DNA from: Isoetes taiwanensis
Lineage: Eukaryota > Streptophyta > Lycopodiopsida > Isoetales > Isoetaceae
NCBI GenBank assembly: GCA_021234155.1
Contig: JAJEKV010000041.1
Location: forward strand, 10,193,018-10,257,017
Length of the DNA stretch: 64,000 nt
Reading direction: 5' to 3'
The notes beneath the pieces are model-generated. The model was not told the origin of the DNA. It searched no databases and worked only from the letters and a program-made list of their open reading frames with translations. The position numbers were made by a program, and so were the translations under genes. This document shows positions 24,201 through 36,032 of the stretch, piece after piece (position 1 is the first letter of the stretch; the number at the start of each line of letters is the position of its first letter).

Positions 24201-24961
24201 CGCTTGAGCGGTAGCTTAGAAGACATGCCTTTGCATGATGGGAATAACTTCTTTACACGTGATCTCGATGATCTTGCCGTCGGGTGTTGGGAAGGTCACC
24301 TTCCGCTTTCCCTGTCGATGATGGCCCTGCTGGTCCAAGGTACTCCATTCCTATGATCAAGTCATACTTGCCAATGCCCATTACTTCTACCCCCCATCCC
24401 GGATATTAATCCACAGCAGAGTCGATGTCGAAGTTAATTCTCTTGCCTCCCGTCGCGCCTCTTTGCCCCCCACTTGCTAAGACAAGCGGGCCTTGGCTTT
24501 CTGACTTTAGTGGTTTCAACTTCAACATTTGAACCGATGCAGGGGATGCAAAGTTATGGCTACTTCGAGTCTATCAAGACTATGAAGGACTTGGCCTTGG
24601 CCTTCCCTCTTGTGGAAATTACTTTATCGCGGCTCTCTTTCTTACTCTGTATCTATTGCGGCAAAGATATGACACTCACCACGAATGTAGTAGCGGGCTT
24701 CCCTCGCCGTCATCGTCGAACGAGTGTCCCAATCTCTAACTCATTATGCGTTGCACTCATGGCGTAGGGGCGATTCGTCCCTATGGCTTTGGTGCGGGAG
24801 CACACGAAGCAAAAGCTTGCTTTTCTATGCACTCTGTCTCTTTTCCTTGGGCATAGCACGCAAAAGGATCGCCTTTGCTTTGGAGTAGTTTGACCCCTCC
24901 ACTTGTCCTTGAAGGACACTGCTTCTTCTCTGGCTTTGTTTCCCACACAGTTTGCCACCAT
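21240..24961 (-). pseudogene. Ty3/gypsy pol remnant (protease, RT, RNase H, integrase, chromodomain)
   Basis: Pol of a chromovirus-type gypsy element, read from high to low coordinates. A protease-like VLIDS lies near 24590. Reverse transcriptase begins with [19 protein letters not shown] at 23930, continues [14 protein letters not shown], and has the active-site block FFDDILVYS near 23530. The RNase H end reads WMEFLEEYDFDIVYK and VVADAFSRHP near 22790. The integrase core has VVVDKLSKMAHVVPL near 22230 and TDGQNERTNRILEDML at 21970-22015, then FIHLVEFAYNST and a GPFVIVE block. A chromodomain-like QYLVKWKHLPLEDADY lies near 21390-21340. Stops and frame changes between blocks show it is inactive. 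Confidence 0.95.
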
Positions 24962-25001
24962 ATGGGGCTCTAGCTGGACACGGAATTTGGCTGCCCTAGG
25001 G

Positions 25002-25813
25002 CTATAGCTTCTGCCGCCTTGCCTTTATCACGGAAATCTTCTTTGCCCGCCCGCTATTACGAGGTCCCGTTCCTTGCAAGCTTATAGCCTTGGACTCTGC
25101 TTCTGATACTGTCTTAGGGTTTATTGCCCTCACAAGCTTGCGGATCTCCTCATTCAGCCCCTCAATATAGCTTTCTACCATGCTTCTCACCCAACTTTGC
25201 TTTGCTCTGACCTCGGCCTCATGAATTCCTCTGTATATTTCTGGACTGATTTGTTTCCCTGTTGGAGCCTATAGAACTGCTGCATCATGCTGGACTTATG
25301 CTCTCTTGGGACGTAGTGGCGCTTGAAGGCTTTAGCAAACTTCTTGAACCTGCAAGCATCCCTGCTCAAGCCATGGGCCTTTGCGTACCCCTTCCACCAT
25401 ATGCGTGCTGCTCCCTTCAGGTTGGCTGTTGCCACTCTGCCTTTGTCTTTATCCTTCATGCCATAAGCATTGCCGTACTCGCTCATCTCGTCCAGCCATG
25501 CCTCTGCTTCTAATCCTGACCTGTTCTCCCCCGAGAACTGTTCCAGTTTCCGGGCCTTCCATACATTGCCCAGTGCGGAATCTACCTTCTTCTGGTAGTC
25601 AGAGGCCCTGGTGTCCCTTTGTCTTGCATCTGCAGTGTTCCTCTGCCTTGCATCCGTTCGGTCCTGGGCCTGTTCTTCGTCTTCCTCGGAGTCGGAGTCT
25701 GAATCTGAGCTTGAGTCGGAAGATTCCGGGCTGGAGGATCTCCTTCTCTTGCTCCTCTTCTTGTCCCTTCCTGCTCTCCGAGCTGATGCTTGCGGCAACT
25801 GAGCATTGCCCAC
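25002..25813 (-). pseudogene. Ty3/gypsy gag remnant
   Basis: The capsid precursor of the same element, starting at 25813. It has a Ser/Asp/Glu-rich N-terminal tract (SSSPESSDSSSDSDSD), then LEQFSGENRSGLEAEAWLDEM, GAARIWWKGYAKAHG, FKRHYVPREHK and KYTEEF, the typical plant gag retrotrans_gag layout. The frame breaks near 25190 and continues as VESYIEGLNEEIRKLV to about 25002. No intact CCHC knuckle was seen. A diverged relative of this gag lies at 54377-54703. Confidence 0.92.
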
Positions 25814-26436
25814 CGAAACCGCTCACAGTGTTAAGCTATGAGCCTTTATCTGCTCAAGGTCCGTCCTCATCTGGGATATCTCCTCCTCTGGGGTCATGGG
25901 TTCCATTTCTTCAAATAGGTTCCTTGCCGGGGGTGGTCTGGGCGGGGTCTGTTCTTCCCTAAGGCGTTGTCGTTCCCCTTAGCCTAGGCCTATATGGTTA
26001 GTTTTCCTTGTTCTCTTGCATTGTTTATGGTTTGTTGGCATAATTGTGGAACAAAATATATCAACAAAACATTTAAAATGCAAAAGAAATTATATTTATA
26101 TTATATAATATTTCAGTACAAAAGTTTCCGCGATCAAGAGTCTAACTAGTCTTGAAATCGCCGGTAGGACGGGTTGTCCTCAAGGAACTTCTTAACTTGG
26201 GCCGTTCCTACCGAATGTCCCAAGTTCCTGATGACGCTTGCTGACGAGCCGCCCTGCAAGGCTCTCGCCAGCTCTTCCACCCTGCGGTCGGATGTAAGGG
26301 CCGCGGTCACTGCCAATCTCGCCTGACGTCGATGGGGTATGGCGAAGTCGAAGAGGTCGAGTGCCATTGCTCTCTTCACCAGGACAGCATAGTCGACGTT
26401 TGCTGCTGTTTGAACACAAAGGAGACTTGCTTTCTT
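25814..26436 (-). other. Gypsy leader or unassigned flank, no LTR found
   Basis: The 5' LTR of copy A would be expected beyond the gag start, but no segment here resembles 18751-20371. A minus open frame at 26146-26586 partly overlaps the dispersed repeat and has no recognisable domain. An AT-rich stretch lies at 26030-26130. Confidence 0.4.
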
Positions 26437-26684
26437 ATCAGAACCCTGACGGAAGGCATGGAAGGGAGGGCAGAATCCGAGGTGCAGAAGCCATAGCCAA
26501 GTCCGGCAGATAGCGTTTGTGTAGCAGGCTGATAATGGGGCTGGATGACCAGGCCATTCTGACGACGACCCGGTTTTTAGTGTCATCGGCCTATGCTAGG
26601 TATATGCCAGCATATACTTGAATATGCCCACATACCCACATAAACGAGGGTTTGCCCCCCTAGGGGCAACCCAAAAAAAAAGAG
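26437..26684 (-). repeat. Dispersed repeat copy, about 250 bp (near-identical to 9817-10068)
   Basis: Direct repeat of 9817-10068, ending in a palindromic gtttgcccccctaggggcaacc followed by nine A residues. It abuts the 3' end of the transposase-like gene, whose reading frame runs into it, so it either inserted there or truncated that gene. Confidence 0.8.
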
Positions 26685-26689
26685 ATAAT

Positions 26690-29018
26690 AAGGGACCCTT
26701 TCATAATTGTCTGGGGATGTGAATGATGCAAAATAATCTCCAACCTGCACTGTCTCATTCACATTGTCCACATCATTTGCCCACAAGTCCTCTGCCTCGT
26801 ACCCATCTTCTTCAACATTGTCCCTGTTTGTAGGCTCTAGTTTTCTCAACTCCCACCTGCCACAATGATCGGCATTCTCTGGCAGGCCAATCAAAATTGA
26901 TGCATGCCTTACAAAAACATGAAAGAGATCTACACATTAACTTTGTTGGATCATTTGGATCTATGGATGATACATAATGAAGAGATTGCACCCCTTTCAA
27001 CTGGAGCACATCAAATCTTTGGGAGCGGTCAATGTCGGACACCTTCAAAATACCCTTTCCACATCGTTTTTTCTCTTCAAGAACCTCACATGCGGTTTAC
27101 GCATTTTTTTATCACTTTTCCATTCTTTTTTCTTTGTTACGCCTCAAGCCATAGTTTGGCTATGGCTCCTTCTCTCCGTCATGTGTGCCCTTCCCATGTC
27201 ACGAGCCAAAGAAATTCCATTGCATTCTGATCTTATCTTTGTTGATGATACCTAGTTACATGATAGAAAGCTCTTCTCGACTTGAATTGGGCTGCACACC
27301 CATCGGACCAAACTAAGTGGTATTTCATATGGCCAGTACCATTTTCTTTCAGCCAATTGAGGTGCATCTTGAATGCTTTTTGTACAAAGTGAGTATCATG
27401 TATTTTTGTCATCTGAAATAAAGAAGTGCACACATTTCCTCATTTTACCTGTACCTTGAACATCGTGATGTGGACCAATATGTTGATTTGTTCATTGTAC
27501 CAATGTTGTGCTTGAATCTCGTTGAATGGCTTCAAAGTATAATTCTCAGAAATCAACAAGCGATATCTGGTATCATCACGAAGACTCTTCATGGATTCCT
27601 TGAATTGTTTTCTACGCCAATGTGCCACAAAGTTATGATATACAAACTTGACATATGATCAAACATGTTATCCAACATATTCTTTGGAGCTGCCTTTCTT
27701 GTCAATTAGCTTTAGTCTTGATTGAAGTTCCTTTCTTGAGGGCTCATTAGCGTAATCATAGACTTGCCAATCAAGCGTTTGATCAATCTGCTCATTGTAT
27801 TCTCTTGGACACAACTCAATTAATTTTTTCCCACAATTTCCACAATCTGATTTGATACATTGTAGCTTATGCCACTCGTTGCCTGCTACTCTGTCACATA
27901 CCATAGCCCTCCAAAATGTGCTAACATTATCAAATGCCTTGTTCTTGGCTTGACATATCCCAGCATGAGCTTCAGATGCGCACACACCACAATTGCACGA
28001 ACAATTTTCATGGAGTTTTGACCTCATCAAATTAAATGCCTGCTTGTACAGATCTGATTGCTCATGTTTCACGCAACAACATGTGTTTCTTTCCTTTAGC
28101 TTTCTAATGCAAGAAGGTTTTAAGTATTCAAATTGCCTAAGCCCAATCCGAACCTCTAGATACTGATCCACAAAATTCTGGAATAATTCAGCCTGTAAAA
28201 TTACAGTGAAATAAAATTAGTCACCTCATTACATTACATTACATACAAATCTTTTACATATTCAAGACCCTAAACTCCCACACATACATGTATATTCTGA
28301 CATGAATTTTATTTCATTTTTATTATGAAGTCACATAATTTCTTGAAAATTAATACATCTCCACACTAATTTACTGCCTACATCTACAATACATCCAGAA
28401 TATACATGTAAACAAATATACATGTACGTGTTGCCATGAAATAATTTGACATTTCCATGTAGAGCAAACTAGTGTAGACTGCATCTACATTACATCCAAA
28501 AAGTAAAGAAATCTGTTACAAACTTTACATCAGTGTTACAAAATAAAAAACATCTTTATTCTGCAAAAAAAGATGCAATTACATCTAAATTACAGTCGTA
28601 CCTGTGTAATGTCAATATATTGAATTGGTTGTGTCCTCTTCTTCATGACATCTCTAATTTTTGGTGAAACCTTTGAGTTATTTAACCAAAACTGAGCAAC
28701 CATATCCTTCATAGCCTGATCTATAGTATTTGTTCTTGGATTTCGACCTGCTAATGCCCACAGATTTGTTCCACCTAGTGACATTCTTTTCCTTCTCCCC
28801 ACTTCTAGTTTCATATTTCTAGGATGTATTTTCATCAATTTAGTTGCTAGTGAAGTCTTCTGTAATTCTCCTTCCTCTCCAACCACCATAGATAGTACAG
28901 AATGCTTTGCAGCAAGTTTGTCATTGCTATTTGCATGTTTGACATCTTGGACGTATTGCTCGGTAGGGGCGTCACGGTGGTATGAGCAATGTTCTTGGAG
29001 ACCAGGCAAAGCGACCAT
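26690..29018 (-). mobile_element. DDE-transposase-like gene of an unnamed family (WSDGC/QFKS type), decayed
   Basis: A minus-strand gene of about 2.3 kb with at least one intron. The exon before 28602 reads MKLEVGRRKRMSLGG, then MKDMVAQFWLNNSKVSPKIRDV and ends DITQ. A 409-nt GT-AG intron (28193-28601) joins in phase to AELFQNFVDQYL. A Cys/His-rich region follows (CCCVKHEQ, NCSCNCGVC, SDCGNCGKKL) near 27830-28070. Next come FVYHNFVAHWRRKQFKESM, then HITMF and KIHDTHFVQKAF. The block HLVWSDGCAAQFKSRRAFYHV lies near 27300, then GAIAK. The end reads QSLHYVSSIDPNDPTKLMCR, SCFCKACI and VGDYFASF. I recall similar proteins annotated as hypothetical in several eukaryotes. The SDG acidic residue and transposon context suggest a DDE-type nuclease, which is inference. 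Stops and frameshifts make it inactive. Confidence 0.65.
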
Positions 29019-29193
29019 ACTCCCGATAGTACTAACGGTAAGTCCTCAAACCTCGAGAAATGGGAAAGGTGCATGCGGTAGGGGCGTCCGCAGTGGTGCT
29101 CGAGCAATGTTCTTGGGGAGCCAAGAGCAAAAGCACTGACCATGCTCCCAGTAGTACTAACTTGATAGGATCCTCAAACCTAGAAATGGAAAT
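28962..29193. repeat. Tandem duplication of about 115 bp
   Basis: Units start at 28962 and 29077. Each begins ggtaggggcgtc and includes gagcaatgttcttgg and the later cagtagtactaac-type block. It overlaps the upstream edge of the transposase-like gene. Confidence 0.85.
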
Positions 29194-30940
29194 TTTTCTC
29201 ATTTTTGGAGTAAGGATGCTAAGCTACCATGCTCAGTTAAAAAAAACCTAGTGGGAAATTTTTCTCAGTAGTATATGCGATTAAAGTGAATTAGTATGGT
29301 TAAAGTGAATTAGTAGCGTGAATTAGTAGTTAAAGAAAAAAAAATTAGTGAAGCAAAATAGGATGGTCTCCACGCGTCGGCGCCCGAGCGTGGAATTAGT
29401 AGCGATTAAAGTGAATTGTACGTGGCAGAAAAGTGAATTAACAGCGGTTAAAGTCAAAATTAGTGAGCCAAATAGGATGGTCTCTGCGTCGGCATTAGCC
29501 TCTAATCTATCAAACCTCCCACCCGAGGGGTTGAACCCCCCTGCCCCGTGCTGCCAACCAGGCGGGGGGCATCGTTTGTGTTTGAATTATAATCCTTAAT
29601 TAGATTTAAGCTTTAATAATGTTAGATAATATTAATTGCCAAAGCCTTGAGACTTAGAACCAAGACCCTTAAGCTAGATAGAGTCATCATCGATAGACAC
29701 CAAACCTCAAAGATCGACATGGCCTTTCAGCAGACCACTCGACTCCCTCGACAGGCAAAGCGGCCGAGCCAAGGAGAATGAAGGAAACAAAAAGAGGGAG
29801 AGGCAGAAACGAGCGCCAGCGGGAGGCCGAGGGTCAAAAGCGGCGGGAAAGCGGCGGTCCAACATTTTTGAAGACTCAACGCCCTTATTACACACACCAA
29901 GGGGTAGCTCTAATGAAGAAAGATATGCGCTTACCAATCATATCAAAGAACCTTATTAATTTCGTAAATGATAAAATTTGTTTTAATACTAGCGTGTTTT
30001 AGAGTAAGTTCTCTTGTATAAAAGTTACTTAATTAAGATTAAGTTATTAGAATTCTAGCTTTTTTTTCAAATTGGAGCTTTTGAGCAAAAATTGAAACTG
30101 TGTCTCTACGTCGTAGCCGGGCCAGTTTCTGGATTTTTGGGAATGGGAGCAGCGATGTCAACCATGTAAAATGCCCAAAGCAGCTCCAAATGCGACCAAA
30201 TGAGGGGTCAATTCTGCCTAACTTTCGATGAGTTTAGTGGAATTACAGCCTTAGATCACTTAAATTGGTAAGCCTAGCCCAATTGGGACCCGTGTGTCAC
30301 CGTTCATGGGGCGGTTTTCTACATTCTCAAAATCGGTGCGGGCAGCGTTAATGAACCTCAAAACCTGAACCTCCATTGCTTGAGCTCTGTGAGCTCCAAA
30401 TGCTTGAGAAATTTGTTTAGAACCGTTAGACAGCCTAGAATCATTTATGACCTCCAAATTAGGATAGAAATGTCAAAAGCCATCTCAAAATGACCAAAAT
30501 TGCTCAAACCCTTGAATTTGTTTTCCAAAGCTGTGGTTTGTTTGTAAATAGAAGCATACCCATTAGTAGCTGTGAAGTCGCGCTCTCATTTCGAAGCTGA
30601 TGCCTTACTCCTAGGTATAGAAGTGCCAAAAGGAACACACCCTTTGTTATAGTCATCTAGACCTTAGCATACCAACCCAAGTCAGCTGTTGGTACACCAC
30701 CTCTGCTTTCGAGCCAAAGGCATAAACCTTGACCTAATTACGTGTCCTTCCCTGTAGAGTTTGACTTATAGCATCCACATTGACACTCCCTATTGCCGGA
30801 GATACCTAGAAAGGGAGCTAGAGCCTGGGGAGCTGCCCAAGTCATTTCCATGTGTGAGATTGGACCCCCCCAAACCAACTTTGCTGGGACCTTAAGGTAT
30901 ACCTCCCAAACACCATGAGGGCTTTGCAAAACAACCCTCA
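29194..30940. other. Unclassified repeat-like DNA
   Basis: Bases 29270-29470 repeat the words aaagtgaattagt and aattagtagcg several times. The rest has no recognised gene or motif. Confidence 0.4.
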
Positions 30941-33900
30941 TTTCATGCCATACCACACGCCCTAATGTCCATAGACTTGTAGATTATAGATATGTCTTCG
31001 GTAATGTTGCTCAAGCCATCTTGCTTGCTTATAGAGCCCAGAATGTTGTAGGAGAGCCCTTCAAGTAGACTCTTAGACTCTAGGATACACGAGCATTTGC
31101 TTTTCAGGACGGGGCGAAGCCACAGGGAAGCTAAGGCAGAACTTTTGAAGACATCAAGGTCCCAAAATATGTACAAACAGATAAGGGAGAGGACCTAAAA
31201 AGCAGACCCAAGAGAGGGAAGCATGACAAACACCTCAACCGGCAAACGAGTAGAACAGACACCACCGACCTATCATCAATCTCCATCAAATGGGAAGAAT
31301 ATTGGTAACCAAACGACATCAAGAATGTTCTAGATGTCAACCTCCCGCTACCATACCGTCCACGAAGCTCACATCGAAAAAAGAGGATCTCAACGCCTTC
31401 ACCAACTCGGCGCATTATGAGTTTCAAAAATGGAAGAACGCAAGACAACAAAATACGATTACGGGGAAGATGTTAGGCATCGATGTCGCGTTAGCATCAC
31501 GAGCTAGGGCGGAGGGCATAATCTTCCGTCCCGAGGAGGCAACTCATGGCGACACATGAGCGTGTAGAAACCGAGGAGGGAAGATCACCCGACCTTGCAG
31601 CCAACGCTCAAGCGCAACGTCAACAAAAGGAGTAACCAAGCTAGGCAACCACAAAGCACCTAAGGCTGACCAAGATGAGCCTCCGGCTCCCTTTGCACCA
31701 GCGGAGAACTCTACCGGGTCCAAAAGGTAAGGAGACCATGAGAGGGAGGAGACGATATCAAGGAACAATTCCAGGCTTCGAGGCACATCACGCACTAGGG
31801 CAAGACCAAGGAGGAGAATATTCTGCTCAAACAGGAATTCGGACCCGTGAACACCTAGAAACCAAAGGAAGGGCGGCTTTACTCGTCGACCAAGGAGTGC
31901 GGGAATTCGAATGGTTGGACCCAAAGGACGGGAGGGAGACCTAATCTAGCCGCCAGGTACAAATCAATGCAAAGGCGACCAGAATGAGCTATGATAGGGC
32001 AATGGAGATGACCACACTTCCAGCACCAGAGAGCCACCTCTAATAAAAGCAAAGCCCAAGCAATGAGTCGACTGGGAAATTCAACCCCGGGGAATGACAA
32101 TGCCCCCACCCGACCACGACATCTCGAGCCGAAGACGTTCAAGAATGCCCGACCGCCCAGCAACCCGGTGACCCTACTCAAGCTCGACAATGGCACCATG
32201 ATCAGCAATCTTGCAACAACACCTTGACATGTAGGGGACGTGTGGGGTCCGCGCATTCCTCGCGACGAACTTACACAATAGGAGGAGCGCTCTTTTCAAG
32301 GGATCACATCGTGAACACTCTTCGCAACTCGAGGTGATCAGCTCGGATCCGCATTAACGGCTCAACAATAGTAGCAAAGATCTCAAGGAATCGGTCAACC
32401 GAGCGAAGAAGATGCGAAGAAAACCGGTTATCAAACGCGATCAAGGAGGGGAAACCCTAAAGGAGTATAAACAATTAGGTAGATCTTCGTAGTTGTTTTG
32501 CAAAAGTGGATGAATTAAAATCCCAATGTAAATGATGTCCACATATATAGTGGAGAAACATGAGTTTAAAGTCATGTTTTACTTGATTTAGCTTTAGATC
32601 AGGAAGCTCCTTCGCCGACTACCAAAGGAGTAAGCGAGGGAAGCACAACTATAGCCCAAGATCAAAATGGAAGAGCAAGTACAGGGAGAACGACCCGAGC
32701 CCAAGCAAACCTTCGACTCAAAACACTTCTGAACTCCCCTCAAGTAGAAGACCGCCGTCCACCCAATGTTAGAATAAGAGACAACACCGTCATGTCAAGA
32801 TCATCAACGCGACACGGGGACATCGCGTCGAGGCAACACTACCTCTTGTAGCGGTGGCGGCGCTTGGCGAACTTTATGATATGAGTGGCCTCAACAATGG
32901 AAGGAGGAACACCCGACATCAACGAGCCAACTAAGAAGGCAACATCTCGGCGACCATAATCCCACCTTGTGGTAATATAGGGTGATGCGCTATGACCGCG
33001 TGTATTAGATGGAGATGCACTACGAAAAGGCACCGCGATGAGGGAGACATGCCTTCAACAACTAGGGTGATGGCCGATGGGTCGGTACTCCTACCAAGAA
33101 TTAGAAGAGAAGAAGCCACCATATCTCTCGACATGTGGCACGTCCAAACGCCATGGGTAGAAGCATTCGCCTCAACGACAAGGATAGCAACTCAAGCACC
33201 TTCGGCAAAAGAGAGTTCAAGATAATAGCCGGGCTATTCAACGACAAGAGTATATCTAAGGCGGTGTACTTCTTCAACGCAAGGGTCAAGCAGTAGATAA
33301 GGGATCCATCATCCCGGGCAACTAACCGCCATCGAGGAGGAGAGTCATGATGCCTTTACTTGCCAAAGAGACCGAATGCATAGAAGGACAAAGGTCGTGA
33401 ACTGAAAGCTGGAGAAGTGCTAGCAACCGACTTCTTCCACGAGCTTCCTGCAGGAGCAACGGAGGGAGGATCAAAACGGCGAGCACAATAAAGCCACCGG
33501 AAGGTACCTCAAGACAAGAAGACGGCATAGTGGAACGTGACAACGTCAAAAGCCATGTGATCGAGGGATCGAACAAAGGAAGTTTGGAAGCTTCGATGGA
33601 GAAGCAACAAGCGAAAGCGTGAAGCGACTTACGGGACTTGCATGCAATGTGGTGAACCCAAGGACGGGATGATTCAAAGAACAACTGTAGAGAACAACTC
33701 CGGAGGAGTATAGCCAAAGGAATCGGCAACCTCAAGAGGCGCCTCAAATAGCTTCAAGTATCATGAAGGAGGAACAATTACCGCCAGAAACAGGGACCGA
33801 AGCGCGGTGAAATGTCGAGAAGCATCAACGACCAACACCTTTCGTTAGAATGTGATGCAAAGCGTGTTGTGCCATAGTCGACAAACATCGAGGAGGGCCC

Positions 33901-34560
33901 AAGTATTTCAACAAGTTACCCGGGTATGAGCCGTGCAAAATAGGAAAATATAGATCATCAACACCAATGAACACCAATGACATCGCGCCCGGTGTAGGTG
34001 TGCAACTTCGAAGGAGGGCACAAGGGGGACCCTAATAGCTCTAGTAGTAATTGTGATTATGTAAGCTATATGTTTTGCATGTATAGTTCCCTTTGTTATT
34101 CTTTCCCTCCCATAGCGTAACAGATCAAAGGAAGAGATGTCATGCAAGTTGGGGGTGAAGCAATCAACATCGTCAACCTCTTCGGGCAACACGACAACGA
34201 CAAGAGGACTTCGGCGTATGAGACATCGATGGAGTCGAAGAAACAATATCGGATACTGAGTCGTCCTTTAGCTGCCAAGATAAAGAGTTCAAGATGAAAG
34301 ATCTTTTCAAGGATGCCACCTTCGGGCTTTTGAAAAGCGGCATGGAAGATTTCAAGTGATCAACTACACCATCAAGCCACCAGCAATGAGAGGTCTAGCG
34401 AACAAAGTCAACCTCTACTTCAAAAAGAGCATCCACCGTCAAGGAGGCCCGGAGTATCGGCGACTTCGGGAAGAACGTTACCTTGCTCCTTCAAGCAGGC
34501 AGCGAGTGGATGAGCTTCTAGCAAGCTCAGGATCTAAGGCCCGCGGGGCCTAGTAGGGTT
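30941..34560. other. Unclassified, probably transposon-derived, GC-richer block
   Basis: Open frames occur on both strands but none matches a family I know. The minus frame at 31879-32256 contains CWKCGHLHC followed by H and C spaced roughly like a retroelement zinc knuckle, a weak hint of a gag or LINE ORF1. The + frame at 34356-34553 (NLYFKKSIHRQGGPEYRRLREER) is protein-like. The base composition is distinctly richer in GC than the flanks at 30 and 35 kb. Confidence 0.35.
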
Positions 34561-36032
34561 AAATGTATGGATGGTAACATCCATATTGGGATTAGAAGGC
34601 AATTCGGATATTCTGGATTGAAAGGATTGCCCAATTGGGAAGGAGAGGCGCATAGGAGTAACTAAAATTATACGATTGTTAACAGGACATCCAACGTATT
34701 GAAACCACTTGGTGAGATTGATCTCCCTCGCTAAGAAGGAATCATTACTAGGATAATTGTTGACCATGTATAAATCTAGTATCTCCAAAGAATAATCAAC
34801 CAAAGAAAAAGAAGTAATCTAACAAGTCCGGCCAACTTGTTACGATGACATCAATTCGATTGGTAGGAATATTCCAAGAGTTTAAATAACTAAGAAAGGG
34901 GAATCTCTAGAATAATAAAAAGAATAGTACATGCAAGGTACATCTAAAATAAAATTATAGTAATCAAATAGTCTTTTGAGACAAAAAGGAATTGTCGTCA
35001 TGACAAAACCTTCCAGTTTTAGAATCGTTCTAACTAAGTAGGTAACCCGTAACTATATTGAAATAAATGATAACATAATATGTGCATCCATCTTAGATGG
35101 TTATATATGTTAGCTAAGGCTAGTAAATTAATGTGCTAAGTAAGAAGCATATAACCTCTTAAGGGGAGAGAATAGATATGGCGTTGTGTGCAATGTCATT
35201 GAAGGGGTCTGGGACCATTTTCTTTTCGAAGAAAGTGGGAGGGCTCAATCTTATGATTGAGCGTGCTTGCACCCAAATTGACCTCCCGTAGAATAGAGTT
35301 CACTCCTAAAATGGCGGCGAATAGGCGTAAGATAGATAGATAGATAGCTTCGAGGAGGCCTTCTAGCGTCTTGAGGCCCGACGTAGTAGTGAACTACACC
35401 AACGAAGTGGAGCAAAACTATGGGGAGCAATGAGCGACCAACTCACCTCCAAACTACTCGGCCCGGCTCAATGAGTGGATGCGTTTAGCCTTAGGTAAGG
35501 TATCGCATGTATTATAAGCCTTAATGTGTCTTATTCATAAGTTAAATATAGACCCTAATAACTTTGCATAGAAATTGTTGTAACGTATATGTATTATAGG
35601 GAAATAAGTTAAATAACAGCGATAATGTGAAGTAGCATGTTAATTAATCCTTCATAAGGATGCAATTCCTTCAAGGATAGCTATAGGTCCTTATAAATAT
35701 AAATAGAAAATAGAATTAGGATATACTTAAGTGCATCTTAGGGATATACTTCCAAGGGTAATGCGAGGACCAAGGAAGAGAATAAGAAGCACATCTAATT
35801 CTTGTGTATGATAATTAAAACCCTCTATAATACAATAGGTCTAAATCGGGGTTATTGTTTAAAATAATCAGCGATCTAAAAGTCGTTAAATATTGCAAAG
35901 CTTAGAGTAAATATAATTGTACTATCGGAAGTAATGTATCCGATACTATGATAATGTTAATTCATAAATATTACCTTAGGGTAATTATGTTAATCACATG
36001 CATTAAGGGAGCGAGAAAAAAAAAAAAAAAAA
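34561..36032. other. AT-rich spacer
   Basis: No gene is recognised. A short minus frame at 34534-34803 is protein-like but unassigned. A short (tagatagatagatag) run lies at about 35332-35348, and a 17-A tract lies at 36016-36032, exactly where gypsy homology begins. Confidence 0.4.

Noticed and set aside
26146-26586. 146-codon minus frame
   Set aside because: It overlaps the dispersed repeat boundary and shows no known domain; kept only as unassigned flank.
31131-31451. Minus frame rich in hydrophobic residues as a membrane protein
   Set aside because: No consistent membrane segments and strong competing frames; no family match.
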